Position numbers and translations under genes: made by a program. 43,583 nt of DNA, from the NCBI GenBank assembly GCA_009778165.1, contig WRKF01000185.1:1-43583 (forward strand). Direction: 5' to 3'. This stretch comes from Defluviitaleaceae bacterium. GTDB taxonomy: Bacteria; Bacillota; Clostridia; Lachnospirales; UBA5962. The notes beneath the pieces were generated by a model. That model worked only from the letters and a program-made list of their open reading frames with translations. It was not told where the DNA came from and ran no database searches. This document shows, piece by piece, positions 1-8,609 of the stretch. Position 1 is the first letter of the stretch. Each line of letters begins with the position of its first letter.

Positions 1-141
1 ATTAAGCAATACAGCAACCAATCTTTTAAGCAGATCCGGATATTTCACAAACAACATTTTAAACAACACATCCGATTTAAATGTGTATGTAAGTTTTTCC
101 CCTGTGGTTTTCCTTTTTGTTGCTATTTTAATTTTTTGCAA
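1..141 (-). CDS. Rpn family PD-(D/E)XK nuclease / putative transposase, N-terminal fragment
   Basis: The minus strand from 141 to the left edge is open (47 codons) and encodes a peptide containing YTFKSDVLFKMLFVKYPDLL, which is the conserved opening of the Rpn/PDDEXK_2 family (recombination-promoting nucleases, often annotated as transposases). The catalytic D/E-x-K core would lie beyond the window, so activity cannot be judged. The chosen start is a TTG at 139-141. It is preceded by AAAGGAG (minus strand, 152-158) at about 10 nt and an in-frame stop lies just upstream, so no longer in-frame start exists. A promoter (273-301) faces it. The family call is quite secure from the motif; the TTG start is less so. 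Confidence 0.72.
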   Translation of the reverse strand, partial: MQKIKIATKRKTTGEKLTYTFKSDVLFKMLFVKYPDLLKRLVAVLLN

Positions 142-250
142 ATTTTAAAAACTCCTTTGATGTTATAACAAACGTCTTTTCAATCATATGGATGCTATCG
201 ATCATAACACCTTTACGCCCTTCCGGCGGTAGGGTTACCTCTATCTCCAT
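128..250 (-). CDS. small ORF overlapping the Rpn-type gene start (40 aa), uncertain
   Basis: An ATG-initiated 40-codon ORF (MEIEVTLPPEGRKG... to ...EFLKFAKN) begins about 16 nt downstream of the predicted transcription start of the minus-strand promoter. It ends inside the first codons of the Rpn-type ORF, in another frame. It has no good Shine-Dalgarno, but the Rpn SD lies inside it, so it could act as a leader peptide that couples translation, or be the remnant of an N-terminal extension lost by frameshift. The peptide is not low-complexity. Nothing in it is recognisable as a domain. Confidence 0.3.
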   Translation of the reverse strand: MEIEVTLPPEGRKGVMIDSIHMIEKTFVITSKEFLKFAKN

Positions 251-272
251 GGTTTCCAAATACGTTTGTTAC

Positions 273-301
273 ATTATAACCTAAAAAATGTTATTGCTCA
301 A
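273..301 (-). promoter_or_regulatory. sigma-A-type promoter for the left-edge gene
   Basis: On the minus strand TTGAGC (296-301) and a perfect TATAAT (273-278) are separated by 17 nt. It points toward the small ORF at 250 and the Rpn-type gene at 141. No other plausible minus-strand start lies nearby. Confidence 0.6.
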
Positions 302-364
302 CTTTTTTTGTGAAAGGTGTGAAATTTTTACGTATGGTACCCGAATTTGCATTTTACAGTTTGC

Positions 365-393
365 TAGACTTTTATGCAAAAAATTAGTATAAT
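365..393 (+). promoter_or_regulatory. sigma-A-type promoter of the envelope operon
   Basis: TAGACT (365-370) and a perfect TATAAT (388-393) have a 17-nt spacer and lie about 70 nt before the first gene of the plus-strand operon. The 302-364 stretch between this and the divergent promoter shows no further feature. The following genes have gaps of 0-36 nt, so this is likely the operon promoter. Confidence 0.6.
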
Positions 394-465
394 GTATTTA
401 TCCAAAAAGTTATGAAAGAAAGTTTGAGAAATAATAAATTGTGACACGAAAGGAGACTGCTTCCA

Positions 466-1692
466 ATGAAAGTAATCAAAGCAATCAAAGCAAAAAAAAT
501 AAAAATTCTTTTAATATCTTTAATAACGGTAGTTGCAACAGCGGTTTCAACTACTGTAGTGTATGGCTACAGCCCCGCTAACCCCGTTGCACCAATAGCA
601 ATAGTATTAGACTACCACACAGGAGAGGTACTTTACGAACGCGATGCCTATCGCCGTTGGGTTCCCGCTAGCATGACAAAAAGTGTAGCGGCATTTGTCG
701 TGTACGAGGAGATAGAGCGAGGCAATCTAACCCTAGACACGATGATACCGGTTAGCCAACACGCCGCAACTGTATCTACAAATGCCGGAACCCCCCGCCT
801 GCAAGGATCCGAGGTGCGTTTTAATGCCGGTCAATACGTAAGTGTAGACATGCTTTTGACTCTTATGATGTTGCCCAGTGCCAATGCCGGCTCTGTGATA
901 TTAGGGGAGTACATGTTTGGTAGCGACCAAGCCCTAATAGACAGAATGAATGAGGTAATGGAAGAGCGTGGATTATATAGTAGCTTTTTTAATTCTCACG
1001 GTGCCCAACCTCACCACACAAACGCATACTCTATAGCACGCTTAACCCACGAATTTATACAGCGTTTCCCGGATATTTTGCGTATAACCAATCAAAGGAG
1101 TGTTTCCTTTAACGGCGCACACTGGGTAAACACAAACCGTTTGGTAAATTGGGATTTGATGCCGGAGGCAGATGGTTTTAAAACAGGTAGCTTACGCCAA
1201 GCAGGCTGGAATCACTCCACAACTGCTTATCGCAACGGCCGCAGGGTAGTTGCTGTGCTAATGAGCGCTCCAAATGTAGAAAGCAGCATGTCCGAGAGCA
1301 TACGCCTGCTGAACTTCGGTTTTGAAGAGCTGCAAAGGCGAGAAACAGCAAGGCTTAACCGCATAAACAACGTATTTTTTGGAAGCACACTGCGAACCCT
1401 CGAAGAAAGGCCAATTATTAGAGAAGGGAATTTATTGTTGCCCTTATCTCTTTTGGGTATGGATGTAAATCTATATCACGGAAATATGGAAATAACAGGA
1501 GAAAATACAGCAGTAAATGTACATGTAGGGCGTACCACAGCTTTTGTGAATGGTCGTGTAGAATCTTTTGATGCACCTGTAGTGGTTTATAATCACACAA
1601 TATATGCTCCTCTTTCCTTTTTTGAGGTAGTGCTGGATGCAGATACATATTGGGATATAGAAACAGGTGTTGTAACGATAAACAAGAGGTAA
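466..1692 (+). CDS. D-alanyl-D-alanine carboxypeptidase (peptidase S11, penicillin-binding protein) with C-terminal stalk-like domain
   Basis: A serine D,D-carboxypeptidase that removes the terminal D-Ala of peptidoglycan stem peptides outside the membrane. The N-terminus has a basic stretch and a hydrophobic segment (about 12-34), read as signal peptide or anchor. All three PBP motifs are present and correctly spaced: SMTK at 69-72 (nucleophile Ser69), SAN at 138-140, KTG at 239-241. Residues about 315-408 match the copper-amine-oxidase-N-like stalk domain (repeated hydrophobic strand plus PL/YAPLSFF motifs) rather than the usual PBP5-like C-terminal domain, and there is no C-terminal amphipathic anchor. 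The start is set by AGGAG at 451-455. It is first in an eight-gene operon with an acyltransferase pair and other D-Ala peptidases. Confidence 0.9.
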   Translation: MKVIKAIKAKKIKILLISLITVVATAVSTTVVYGYSPANPVAPIAIVLDYHTGEVLYERDAYRRWVPASMTKSVAAFVVYEEIERGNLTLDTMIPVSQHAATVSTNAGTPRLQGSEVRFNAGQYVSVDMLLTLMMLPSANAGSVILGEYMFGSDQALIDRMNEVMEERGLYSSFFNSHGAQPHHTNAYSIARLTHEFIQRFPDILRITNQRSVSFNGAHWVNTNRLVNWDLMPEADGFKTGSLRQAGWNHSTTAYRNGRRVVAVLMSAPNVESSMSESIRLLNFGFEELQRRETARLNRINNVFFGSTLRTLEERPIIREGNLLLPLSLLGMDVNLYHGNMEITGENTAVNVHVGRTTAFVNGRVESFDAPVVVYNHTIYAPLSFFEVVLDADTYWDIETGVVTINKR

Positions 1693-1699
1693 GTAAACG

Positions 1700-3073
1700 A
1701 TGGTCTTTTCCAGCATGACATTCCTTGTGCTTTTTTTGCCTATATTTATGGCGGTATATTTTGCTGTGCCGGCAAAATATCTAAATGTAAGAAATTTTGT
1801 ATTGCTCATTTCTTCATTGATTTTTTATGCCGCCGGTGAGCCTGTTTGGGTTGTACTCATAATTTTTTCAAGTGCTGTGGACTGTTTGCTTGGTATTTTA
1901 ATAGAAAAGCACAGGGGCAAGCGAATAGCCACGGTAATGCTTGTTATATCTCTGTGTGCGAGCCTGGGCTTGCTCGTTTTGTTTAAATACAGCGAGTTTT
2001 TACTTGGGATTATTGGCATAAATATCACTTTTGCCCCGGCTTTGCCAATTGGTATTTCCTTTTATACCTTCCAAACAATGTCATATATTATAGACGTTTA
2101 TCGGGGTAGGGTAGCGGCACAAAAAAGCCCACTAAAATTTTTAACGTACGTCTCCATGTTCCCACAGCTTGTGGCAGGGCCTATAATAGCCTATATAGAC
2201 GTACAACATATGCTTTCCAAGCGGGAGTCTACCCTTGCCGGTGTTAGCCAAGGTGTCACCCGTTTTGTGATGGGTTTGGGCAAAAAGGTTATTTTCGCAA
2301 ACCATGCGGGAGCTATTGCAACACAATTGTTAGACACAAGCGCTGCCACATCTTCTACCGTCGGTGTGTGGCTTGGTATAACAATGTTCTTTTTTCAGAT
2401 ATATTTTGACTTCTCCGGCTATTCAGACATGGCAATCGGTCTTGGAAAAATAGTTGGATTTGACTTTAAAGAAAATTTCCACTACCCCTACGAGTCAAAG
2501 TCTATTACAGATTTTTGGCGCAGATGGCATATTAGTTTAGGCATGTTTTTCAGAAACTACGTTTACATCCCCCTTGGGGGCAACAGAAAACGCCAGCTTT
2601 TGAACATAATGATAATATGGGCGCTAACAGGGCTTTGGCACGGTGCTTCCTTTAACTTTATTTTGTGGGGACTATATTTTGGGGTTATATTAGTTATAGA
2701 AAAGTACTACCTAAAGGGAATTTTAACAAGGATACACGCCGCTTTCGCACATGTATATGTTTTGTTTGTTGTAATGTTTGGCTGGCTCATATTCTACTTT
2801 ACAGACCTTGGGCAATTTTTAGCGATGACAGGGCATTTCTTTGGTTTGGGTGGGCAAATTACAGACCACTTGGCAATAGAGTTATTTTTAGCTAATTTAT
2901 GGGTATTACCCATTTTTGCGATTTTCTCTACCCAAATACCCATAAAAGTTTTTAACTACTTAAAAGGTGAAATGCCTGTTTCGGAGCCTGTTTTGAACTT
3001 TACAATACTCGCCTTCAGCTTTATGCTTTTGATAGGGCAGTCCTTTACTACTTTTATATACTTTAGATTTTAA
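1700..3073 (+). CDS. MBOAT family membrane O-acyltransferase (AlgI/DltB-like)
   Basis: A polytopic membrane protein of 457 aa, normal for the AlgI/PatA branch of MBOAT enzymes, which pass acetyl (or other acyl) groups across the membrane to an extracytoplasmic polymer. Family hallmarks are the FWRRWHISLG segment (His277), the following NYVYIPLGGNR, and the catalytic His314 in GLWHGASFNF, both in a hydrophobic context. It begins 7 nt after the carboxypeptidase, with AGAGG at 1685-1689 inside the end of that gene. The next gene encodes the DHHW/AlgJ-type partner that normally completes acyl transfer outside the membrane. The acceptor polymer (peptidoglycan, teichoic acid or exopolysaccharide) cannot be told from sequence; the neighbours favour the cell wall. 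Confidence 0.92.
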   Translation: MVFSSMTFLVLFLPIFMAVYFAVPAKYLNVRNFVLLISSLIFYAAGEPVWVVLIIFSSAVDCLLGILIEKHRGKRIATVMLVISLCASLGLLVLFKYSEFLLGIIGINITFAPALPIGISFYTFQTMSYIIDVYRGRVAAQKSPLKFLTYVSMFPQLVAGPIIAYIDVQHMLSKRESTLAGVSQGVTRFVMGLGKKVIFANHAGAIATQLLDTSAATSSTVGVWLGITMFFFQIYFDFSGYSDMAIGLGKIVGFDFKENFHYPYESKSITDFWRRWHISLGMFFRNYVYIPLGGNRKRQLLNIMIIWALTGLWHGASFNFILWGLYFGVILVIEKYYLKGILTRIHAAFAHVYVLFVVMFGWLIFYFTDLGQFLAMTGHFFGLGGQITDHLAIELFLANLWVLPIFAIFSTQIPIKVFNYLKGEMPVSEPVLNFTILAFSFMLLIGQSFTTFIYFRF

Positions 3074-3084
3074 GGTAAACAACG

Positions 3085-4311
3085 ATGGAAAAAATAAATC
3101 TTTATGTGTTTGGCGGCATGATTGCCGTATTGATGGTTATCATTTTTTTACTACCTTCTGACCCACAGGCAGAAGTGTTTGAAAACAGAGTGATGCAAAC
3201 AAGACCTACATTTACAATAGAAAGTTTTGTGAGTAGGGAGTATTTTTATAATCTGGAAAACTATTTTTTGGACAACTCCTTTGGACGCACCACATGGTTA
3301 CGTTTCGGCGATATAGTTGACAGATCTTTTGGTGTAAGGCTTCCGGGTTCGATGATGGTTTATTTTGGTGCCGATGATTTAGGTTATGGGCTTGTGCCAA
3401 CTTTGGCACAAATTGGCGGTCTTACCACTGCGACCCTCACAACAGGGTACAATGTTGACCCCAACCTACCATTTGGGGAAGACAGCAATTTTCATGATCA
3501 CGCAGTGTTTTTTCTGCGATATATAGAAGATACAGAGCTTGCGATTCGTTACGCCGAGGTTTTGAACAGCTTTAGGAGAGAGATTCCCGAAACCGTCCGA
3601 ATGTTTTCTTTGGTAGCCCCTGTAAAAGTGGCGTTTATGGGCGAAAGATACGCTGCCGCAAATAGTTCCCAAATAGGGACAATTGAGCTTATAAACAGCT
3701 TGCTTGACCCGGGTATAATCCCCGTAGACGCATACCACGCGTTACATAACCACGCAGAGGAATACCTATTTTTCAGAACAGACCACCATTGGACAGCTAT
3801 TGGGGCGTACCGTGCCTACCACGCTTTTGCGGCCGCCGCCGGTATAGAGCCGATTACGATAGATAACTATCTGGAACACGCTATACATGGTTTTATCGGC
3901 TCTTTGGCAATAGGGACACAAAATCCAATTGTGCTTGCACATCCGGATATAATATATCTGTATGAGCTTAACAACGGCACAACGTTTTCAACGGATCTTT
4001 TTGCAATCCCACAAAACCTGGCATATGCGGATTATCGTGTGTTTTTGGGAGGAGATCACCCCCGCATAGAGTTTTCAAGTTCTAACCAAAACGGAGAAAC
4101 CCTTGTGGTGGTGAAAGACAGCTTTGCAAACCCCTTAATAATATGGCTTGCTCCAAATTATGAAAATGTTATAGTTGTAGATCCGCGGCAATATACAGGT
4201 AGCATCCTCGAAATTTTGCGGGAAAATTATAACGCCGATTTGCTTTTTGTAAATTATATACCTGCAACTACTATGAGGGAGTTAATAGAGCAAATATACG
4301 GAGGCAGATAA
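3085..4311 (+). CDS. DHHW family protein, AlgJ/AlgX-like acyltransfer partner of MBOAT
   Basis: A 408-aa protein with one N-terminal membrane segment (about 7-24) followed by an ENRVMQTRPTF motif typical of the DHHW/AlgJ group and an extracellular domain. The name-giving DHHW is at 233-236 and a KDSFANPL block (Lys344, Asp345, Ser346) lies further on, matching the SGNH-hydrolase-like catalytic elements of AlgJ/AlgX proteins. It starts 11 nt after the MBOAT gene (AAGG at 3072-3075), the usual pairing in Clostridia. It probably accepts the acyl group from the MBOAT protein and loads it onto the polymer. Its stop codon directly abuts the next ATG, so translation is probably coupled. Confidence 0.85.
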   Translation: MEKINLYVFGGMIAVLMVIIFLLPSDPQAEVFENRVMQTRPTFTIESFVSREYFYNLENYFLDNSFGRTTWLRFGDIVDRSFGVRLPGSMMVYFGADDLGYGLVPTLAQIGGLTTATLTTGYNVDPNLPFGEDSNFHDHAVFFLRYIEDTELAIRYAEVLNSFRREIPETVRMFSLVAPVKVAFMGERYAAANSSQIGTIELINSLLDPGIIPVDAYHALHNHAEEYLFFRTDHHWTAIGAYRAYHAFAAAAGIEPITIDNYLEHAIHGFIGSLAIGTQNPIVLAHPDIIYLYELNNGTTFSTDLFAIPQNLAYADYRVFLGGDHPRIEFSSSNQNGETLVVVKDSFANPLIIWLAPNYENVIVVDPRQYTGSILEILRENYNADLLFVNYIPATTMRELIEQIYGGR

Positions 4312-5253
4312 ATGAAAGGAAATCAGGATATTGCAAAAGCCTTAGAAGATATTGCAAAGGGGTTTGGCAGTTTAGCGGCGGCAGTCAAAGAGCTTCCACA
4401 AGAATCACAGGACGCGCAAGACTCACAAGAATTGCAAAAAGCACCCGAATTTGCCGAACCTAAAGAAAATGCACAATCTAAAACAGAAAATTTATATGAA
4501 GAACCAAAACGCTCCACATGGGCCACTTTTGCAGTTTTGGGCGTATTAATAGCTATCTCATTTATTACCGGGATTGGTTACTGGTGGACTACATATTTTA
4601 GGCCCGCCGTTATTTATGAGCCTATTACCCCCATCGCATTTGGGCCACAACAGTTAGCAGAGCAACCCATTCATGAGGATGATCAGGAAGCGGCTTCCGA
4701 TGTTTTTCAGCAGATCACTATGGATCCAAGACCGGAGTTTGTTGCTCTTTGGGAACAATACCAAAATAATAACATTGTTGCAAGAGTATATATAGAAGGT
4801 ACAGGGGTAAATGTCCTCGTGGTTCAAGATGAGCCGGCGGGAGAGTGGCCTGTTTACATGGATTCAAACGTGAATCTTCTTGCGGAAGATCAAAACACTG
4901 TTATTTACGACCATAGCACATATATTTTCCAGCATGTGCTTAGCAACTACGAAAACTATGACTTTTTTTTGCAACACCCTATTATTTCTCTTAGCACGTT
5001 GTATGAAGTTAGCCGTTGGGAAATTTTTAGTTTTTATATTGCCCCCACAACATTTCCCTTTAATGTAGTTAATCAAGAAACTTATGAAGACTGGGCAGAC
5101 ATGATAATGCAATTTTCACTGGCAAGCCTGTACAACACTAGAATAGATGTTACTCAATATGACAGGGTTCTTACCCTAACGACAGAATCCACCAATAACC
5201 CTAACCTAAAATATGTTCTTCAGGCCAGGTTGTACAGAGAGATAACATCTTAA
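4312..5253 (+). CDS. membrane-anchored class B sortase-fold protein lacking the catalytic cysteine (copy 1)
   Basis: 313 aa: a cytoplasmic N-terminus with an amphipathic helix (about 5-28) and a charged linker, a membrane segment (about 69-91), then a class B sortase-like domain (about 140-313). Blocks line up with SrtB: VARVYIEGTGVNVLVVQ for the first strands, NTVIYDHST for the active-site His region (His201 kept), WEIFSFYIA, and RVLTLTTES for the TLSTC strand. The nucleophilic Cys is replaced by Glu292 and the position of the SrtB Arg is Lys300. It should therefore not be a working transpeptidase; a binding or scaffold role is an inference. GGAGG at 4300-4304 sets the start. A second, more degenerate copy follows after 20 nt. 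Confidence 0.75.
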   Translation: MKGNQDIAKALEDIAKGFGSLAAAVKELPQESQDAQDSQELQKAPEFAEPKENAQSKTENLYEEPKRSTWATFAVLGVLIAISFITGIGYWWTTYFRPAVIYEPITPIAFGPQQLAEQPIHEDDQEAASDVFQQITMDPRPEFVALWEQYQNNNIVARVYIEGTGVNVLVVQDEPAGEWPVYMDSNVNLLAEDQNTVIYDHSTYIFQHVLSNYENYDFFLQHPIISLSTLYEVSRWEIFSFYIAPTTFPFNVVNQETYEDWADMIMQFSLASLYNTRIDVTQYDRVLTLTTESTNNPNLKYVLQARLYREITS

Positions 5254-5273
5254 AATGCGGAGGAGATGAAAGC

Positions 5274-6395
5274 ATGGAAAACAACGACAAAGAACTCAAT
5301 AAAGAACTCACCAAAGAGCTAATAGAAGCAATTAACAATTTGACCGTTGCTGTTAAAGAACTCTCTGCTAATAACACCCCAATACAGGCTAAAATCGCGC
5401 CAAAACCGGAGCGTCCCGTTTGGGTTACATTTGCAGCTTTGGGGTTTTTGATAATAGTGTCTTTTGGCACAGGCTTTAGCTATTGGTGGGCAACATATTT
5501 TAGGGCGGCGGTGTATGAGCCTGCACAAGTTGCGGCTACCGAAGCAACAGCAATCAATATGGAATCTATGGAATCTGTCGTAGAGATTGCAACTCTGCCT
5601 GTTCAAGAAGAGGTGCCTGCGGAAACAACATATATCACAGAAGAAGGGGAAAACACAGAATATGGTATGAATAATACGGAATCTGCCTATGAACCCTCTG
5701 TTATCGTATATAACCCTCAGCACAACACACCCGTATTGCCACAGTATGCTTATCCCCCGCTTCAGACATATGAATACGAAACGGAAACTTTTTACAGCCC
5801 GGAATCTGTCGCCTATACTGACTATTACACAACTTATGTTCCAACCCCAACACCTTCACCACAAGTTGTTATGGATCCGAGACCCGAGTTTGTTGCCCTT
5901 TGGGAACAATATGGAAATAACAACATCGTTGCAAGGGTGTATATAGCGGGAACGGGGTTAAATGCCCTTGTGGTTCAAGCTGCACCAACAGCCGCATGGC
6001 CTGTTTTTATGGATATGGATGTAAACTTGCTTGATGAGGATCAAAACACGGTTATTTTCGACTCCGGCACGTATGCTTTTCGGCATATTTTGAGCAATTA
6101 TGCAGATTATGACTTTTTTTTACAAAACCCAATAATCTCCCTCAATACCCTATACGAGGTTAGCCGTTGGGAAATTTTCAGTTTTTACCTTGCCCCTTCC
6201 ACATTCCCCTTTGGTGTAGTTACCCACAGCAATTGGGGAGATATGATTATGCAGTTTTCCCTAGCTAGTATATACAATACCAGGATAGCCGTTAACCCAT
6301 ACGACAGAGTGCTGACCCTTACCACAGCATCAACGTCCTACCCGGGGTTAAATTATGTGCTTCAAGCTAGACTCTATAGGGAAATAACTTCCTAA
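5274..6395 (+). CDS. membrane-anchored class B sortase-fold pseudoenzyme (copy 2)
   Basis: 373-aa paralogue of the preceding gene with the same plan: amphipathic helix (about 10-30), membrane segment (about 50-70), a long Tyr/Thr/Pro/Glu-rich extracellular linker (about 85-198) absent from copy 1, and the sortase-like domain (about 200-373). Here all three catalytic positions appear changed: the His of the IYGH-type motif is Ser264 (IFDSG), the Cys is Ala352 (LTLTTAS), and the Arg position is Asn360. The remaining core is very similar to copy 1 (for example LYEVSRWEIFSFY and YVLQARLYREITS in both). GGAGGAG at 5259-5265 gives a clear start. A purifying constraint on fold but not on catalysis is implied. 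Confidence 0.75.
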   Translation: MENNDKELNKELTKELIEAINNLTVAVKELSANNTPIQAKIAPKPERPVWVTFAALGFLIIVSFGTGFSYWWATYFRAAVYEPAQVAATEATAINMESMESVVEIATLPVQEEVPAETTYITEEGENTEYGMNNTESAYEPSVIVYNPQHNTPVLPQYAYPPLQTYEYETETFYSPESVAYTDYYTTYVPTPTPSPQVVMDPRPEFVALWEQYGNNNIVARVYIAGTGLNALVVQAAPTAAWPVFMDMDVNLLDEDQNTVIFDSGTYAFRHILSNYADYDFFLQNPIISLNTLYEVSRWEIFSFYLAPSTFPFGVVTHSNWGDMIMQFSLASIYNTRIAVNPYDRVLTLTTASTSYPGLNYVLQARLYREITS

Positions 6396-6431
6396 TTTAA
6401 CCCCGGCAATAAACATAGGAGATTCACCACC

Positions 6432-7307
6432 ATGACAAAAATTCTGTTTTTACTAATAGCAATTTTTATTACAGTCGGCTATGCTCAAACCACCCAAATA
6501 TACGTTTTGGTAGACGGAAACAGAAAAAATATAACCGTAGTTAACCATAACGGGTTCAACTATATATCCGCCGGAAATATCCACTATCTGTTTGCCCAAA
6601 CACCCCACATAAACATACCCCAAAACATTCATGGTTTTGTTGCTGTTAGGGATTTGAGTGATATAATAGAGGTACGCCTAAATTGGGTACCCACTCGCAA
6701 CACCCTTATTATAGATACAACCCCAAGCTATATACCCCTACAACCTGTGTTTACTGCCGAACCCCTTCCTTACCACATTATTGAGCTTATAACAGACAGC
6801 TCCTTCCACCCCCACACAAGATTTGGTCACTACCATCTTGCGTACCTAACCCTAACCCACATAGATTTTCAAGGAAACCGCAGGTTAGGACAAATGATAG
6901 TTGCGGCTCAAATAGCAGAGGAAGTTTTAGAAATTTTTCAAGAAATTTATGAAGCACAGTGGCCTATAGAACGTATTCGTCTTATAGATTTTTACGATGC
7001 CACCGACTACTACTCCATGCACGACAATAACTCTGTAGGCTTTAACTACAGAAATATTGCGGGAACAAACACACTTTCCCGCCACGGCATGGGTATGGCT
7101 ATAGATATTAACCCTGTGCAAAACCCATACCAGCGGGGGCAAACTATTTGGCCGCTGATAGGTGCAGATTACCTCGACCGAAACAATGTGCGACCGGGTA
7201 TGATAACAAGAGGTGATGCTGTATACACCGCCTTTATCAGCCGTGGTTGGATATGGGGCGGAAATTGGACCTCTCCCAGAGACTATCACCATTTTGAGCG
7301 AAGATAA
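6432..7307 (+). CDS. secreted M15-family peptidase (D-Ala carboxypeptidase / endopeptidase, Peptidase_M15_4-like)
   Basis: 291 aa with a signal peptide (hydrophobic 4-17, likely cut after YAQ-like residues), a stalk-like beta region (about 20-97, resembling the copper-amine-oxidase-N-type repeat), and a C-terminal zinc peptidase domain. Zinc ligands of the M15 family are visible: His218 and Asp225 in SRHGMGMAIDINP and the C-terminal His in DYHHFE (His286/His287). Such enzymes cleave cell wall peptides, as D,D-carboxypeptidases or L-Ala-D-Glu endopeptidases; the short DYHHFE ending resembles the CwlK/endolysin-type M15 branch. AGGAG (6417-6421) precedes the ATG by 10 nt. It belongs to the envelope operon. 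Confidence 0.82.
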   Translation: MTKILFLLIAIFITVGYAQTTQIYVLVDGNRKNITVVNHNGFNYISAGNIHYLFAQTPHINIPQNIHGFVAVRDLSDIIEVRLNWVPTRNTLIIDTTPSYIPLQPVFTAEPLPYHIIELITDSSFHPHTRFGHYHLAYLTLTHIDFQGNRRLGQMIVAAQIAEEVLEIFQEIYEAQWPIERIRLIDFYDATDYYSMHDNNSVGFNYRNIAGTNTLSRHGMGMAIDINPVQNPYQRGQTIWPLIGADYLDRNNVRPGMITRGDAVYTAFISRGWIWGGNWTSPRDYHHFERR

Positions 7308-7310
7308 AAG

Positions 7311-8609
7311 ATGAAAGCAGACAAAAACATTTTAAGACAGCTAAACAAAAAAAACATCTACAGAAACCCCTATAGAAAAAGACGCTTTTCCACCAAAGTT
7401 TTTGTTGTGCTTTTTGCGGTGTTGCTACTAGGTGCGTTGTTGCTATTTTTAACACTCTTCTTGGATTTGCCGTTTTTCTCTGATATAGAGATGAATCCAT
7501 CGGAACAAAATCCGGCAACAGCAGACACTGTAACAGAGTTTGTAATAGCTTCCGAAGCAGTAACAGCACCGGTTGCGGTGCCGGAAATTTATATGTTTGA
7601 TACTGCACCGGCACCGGATCTTCCTGTTTATCAAGGTTTTTTTGATTTACCGCTAAATGGAGCAACGGGGTGGGTTGCTGTATATTCTGTAATAAGAAAT
7701 GCCCCTGATATGGCGGCAGAAGTTATTTTTGCAATGCCCGGAGGGACTCCCTTCACAATCATCAGGGAGCAAGGGAGCTTTTGGTATATCCGTCTTACAG
7801 ACGGCTCTTACGGTTATATCCCTCACAGCCGTGCTTTTATAAATTTGCCCGATATACTTCCCTCCATGATATTTTATATATCTAATGCAACGGCCTCTGT
7901 AAAACGCTCCGGAGGGTGGTTTTTGCCTGGCATAACAGGATACGCTCTGTATAATGCTTATTCCTTTAACCCCAGGCTTGACCGATACGAGTTTATAGTT
8001 CCATCATTGTATAGTAGTGCTGTTATGCTCGCCCAAGCCCACAGAAATGCTATTGAAAACGGCGATATAATTATACTGTACGAGGCCTTTAGACCAATGG
8101 AAGCACAGACTATGGTTAGAGATGCTTTGAGTGATTTAATATATGCAAATTCTTCTGTTGCAAATACTATAAATTTTGGGGGTTGGCATGTGGGATGGTT
8201 TATATCCCAAGACATTTCCGATCACCAACGGGGAGCGGCTTTTGATGTACATCTAGCACGCATATTGGAAACAGAAAGTGTTTACATAGGGGATTTCACC
8301 TTTACTCGAATTACTAATTACGCACGCTATCCAATGATTTCCAATATTCATGAGCTAAGCCCCGCTGCCGCAATCGTTACAGCCCCTGTAAACCTTTCCT
8401 TTTCTCAGTGGCAGGAAATGACACTTCCCGCACACAACACAGAAGGCGGCTTGCGGCTATTTAATTATATGGTAGAGGCTGGTTTTATGCCTATAGCTTC
8501 CGAATGGTGGCATTTTACCGATCAAGCCGGTAACGTCGCCGCCGCCGGAATAAATGTGACAGGTAACTTTTTCACAGAAACCATTTTTAGTGAGGTACCC
8601 TATGGATAA
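7311..8609 (+). CDS. membrane-anchored SH3-like + VanX/VanY-type M15 peptidase (copy 1)
   Basis: 432 aa. A basic cytoplasmic start and one membrane segment (about 28-50) are followed by a linker, an SH3-like wall-binding region (about 110-175, with GWVAVYS and GYIPHSRAF), and a D-Ala-D-Ala peptidase domain (about 190-425). M15D-like residues are present: Arg261 (EAFRP), His305 and Asp312 in SDHQRGAAFDV, Glu398 and His401 in SEWWHF. This set matches the zinc ligands and catalytic Glu of VanX/VanY. It starts 3 nt after the previous stop with no good SD, so coupling is likely. Substrate is D-Ala-ended peptide or dipeptide; which one is not decidable here. A resistance role is possible but no vanHA genes are present. 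Confidence 0.82.
   Translation: MKADKNILRQLNKKNIYRNPYRKRRFSTKVFVVLFAVLLLGALLLFLTLFLDLPFFSDIEMNPSEQNPATADTVTEFVIASEAVTAPVAVPEIYMFDTAPAPDLPVYQGFFDLPLNGATGWVAVYSVIRNAPDMAAEVIFAMPGGTPFTIIREQGSFWYIRLTDGSYGYIPHSRAFINLPDILPSMIFYISNATASVKRSGGWFLPGITGYALYNAYSFNPRLDRYEFIVPSLYSSAVMLAQAHRNAIENGDIIILYEAFRPMEAQTMVRDALSDLIYANSSVANTINFGGWHVGWFISQDISDHQRGAAFDVHLARILETESVYIGDFTFTRITNYARYPMISNIHELSPAAAIVTAPVNLSFSQWQEMTLPAHNTEGGLRLFNYMVEAGFMPIASEWWHFTDQAGNVAAAGINVTGNFFTETIFSEVPYG

Noticed and set aside
8590-8601. GTG start four codons upstream for the second VanX/VanY-like gene
   Set aside because: The GAGG SD lies after it and is positioned for the ATG at 8602.
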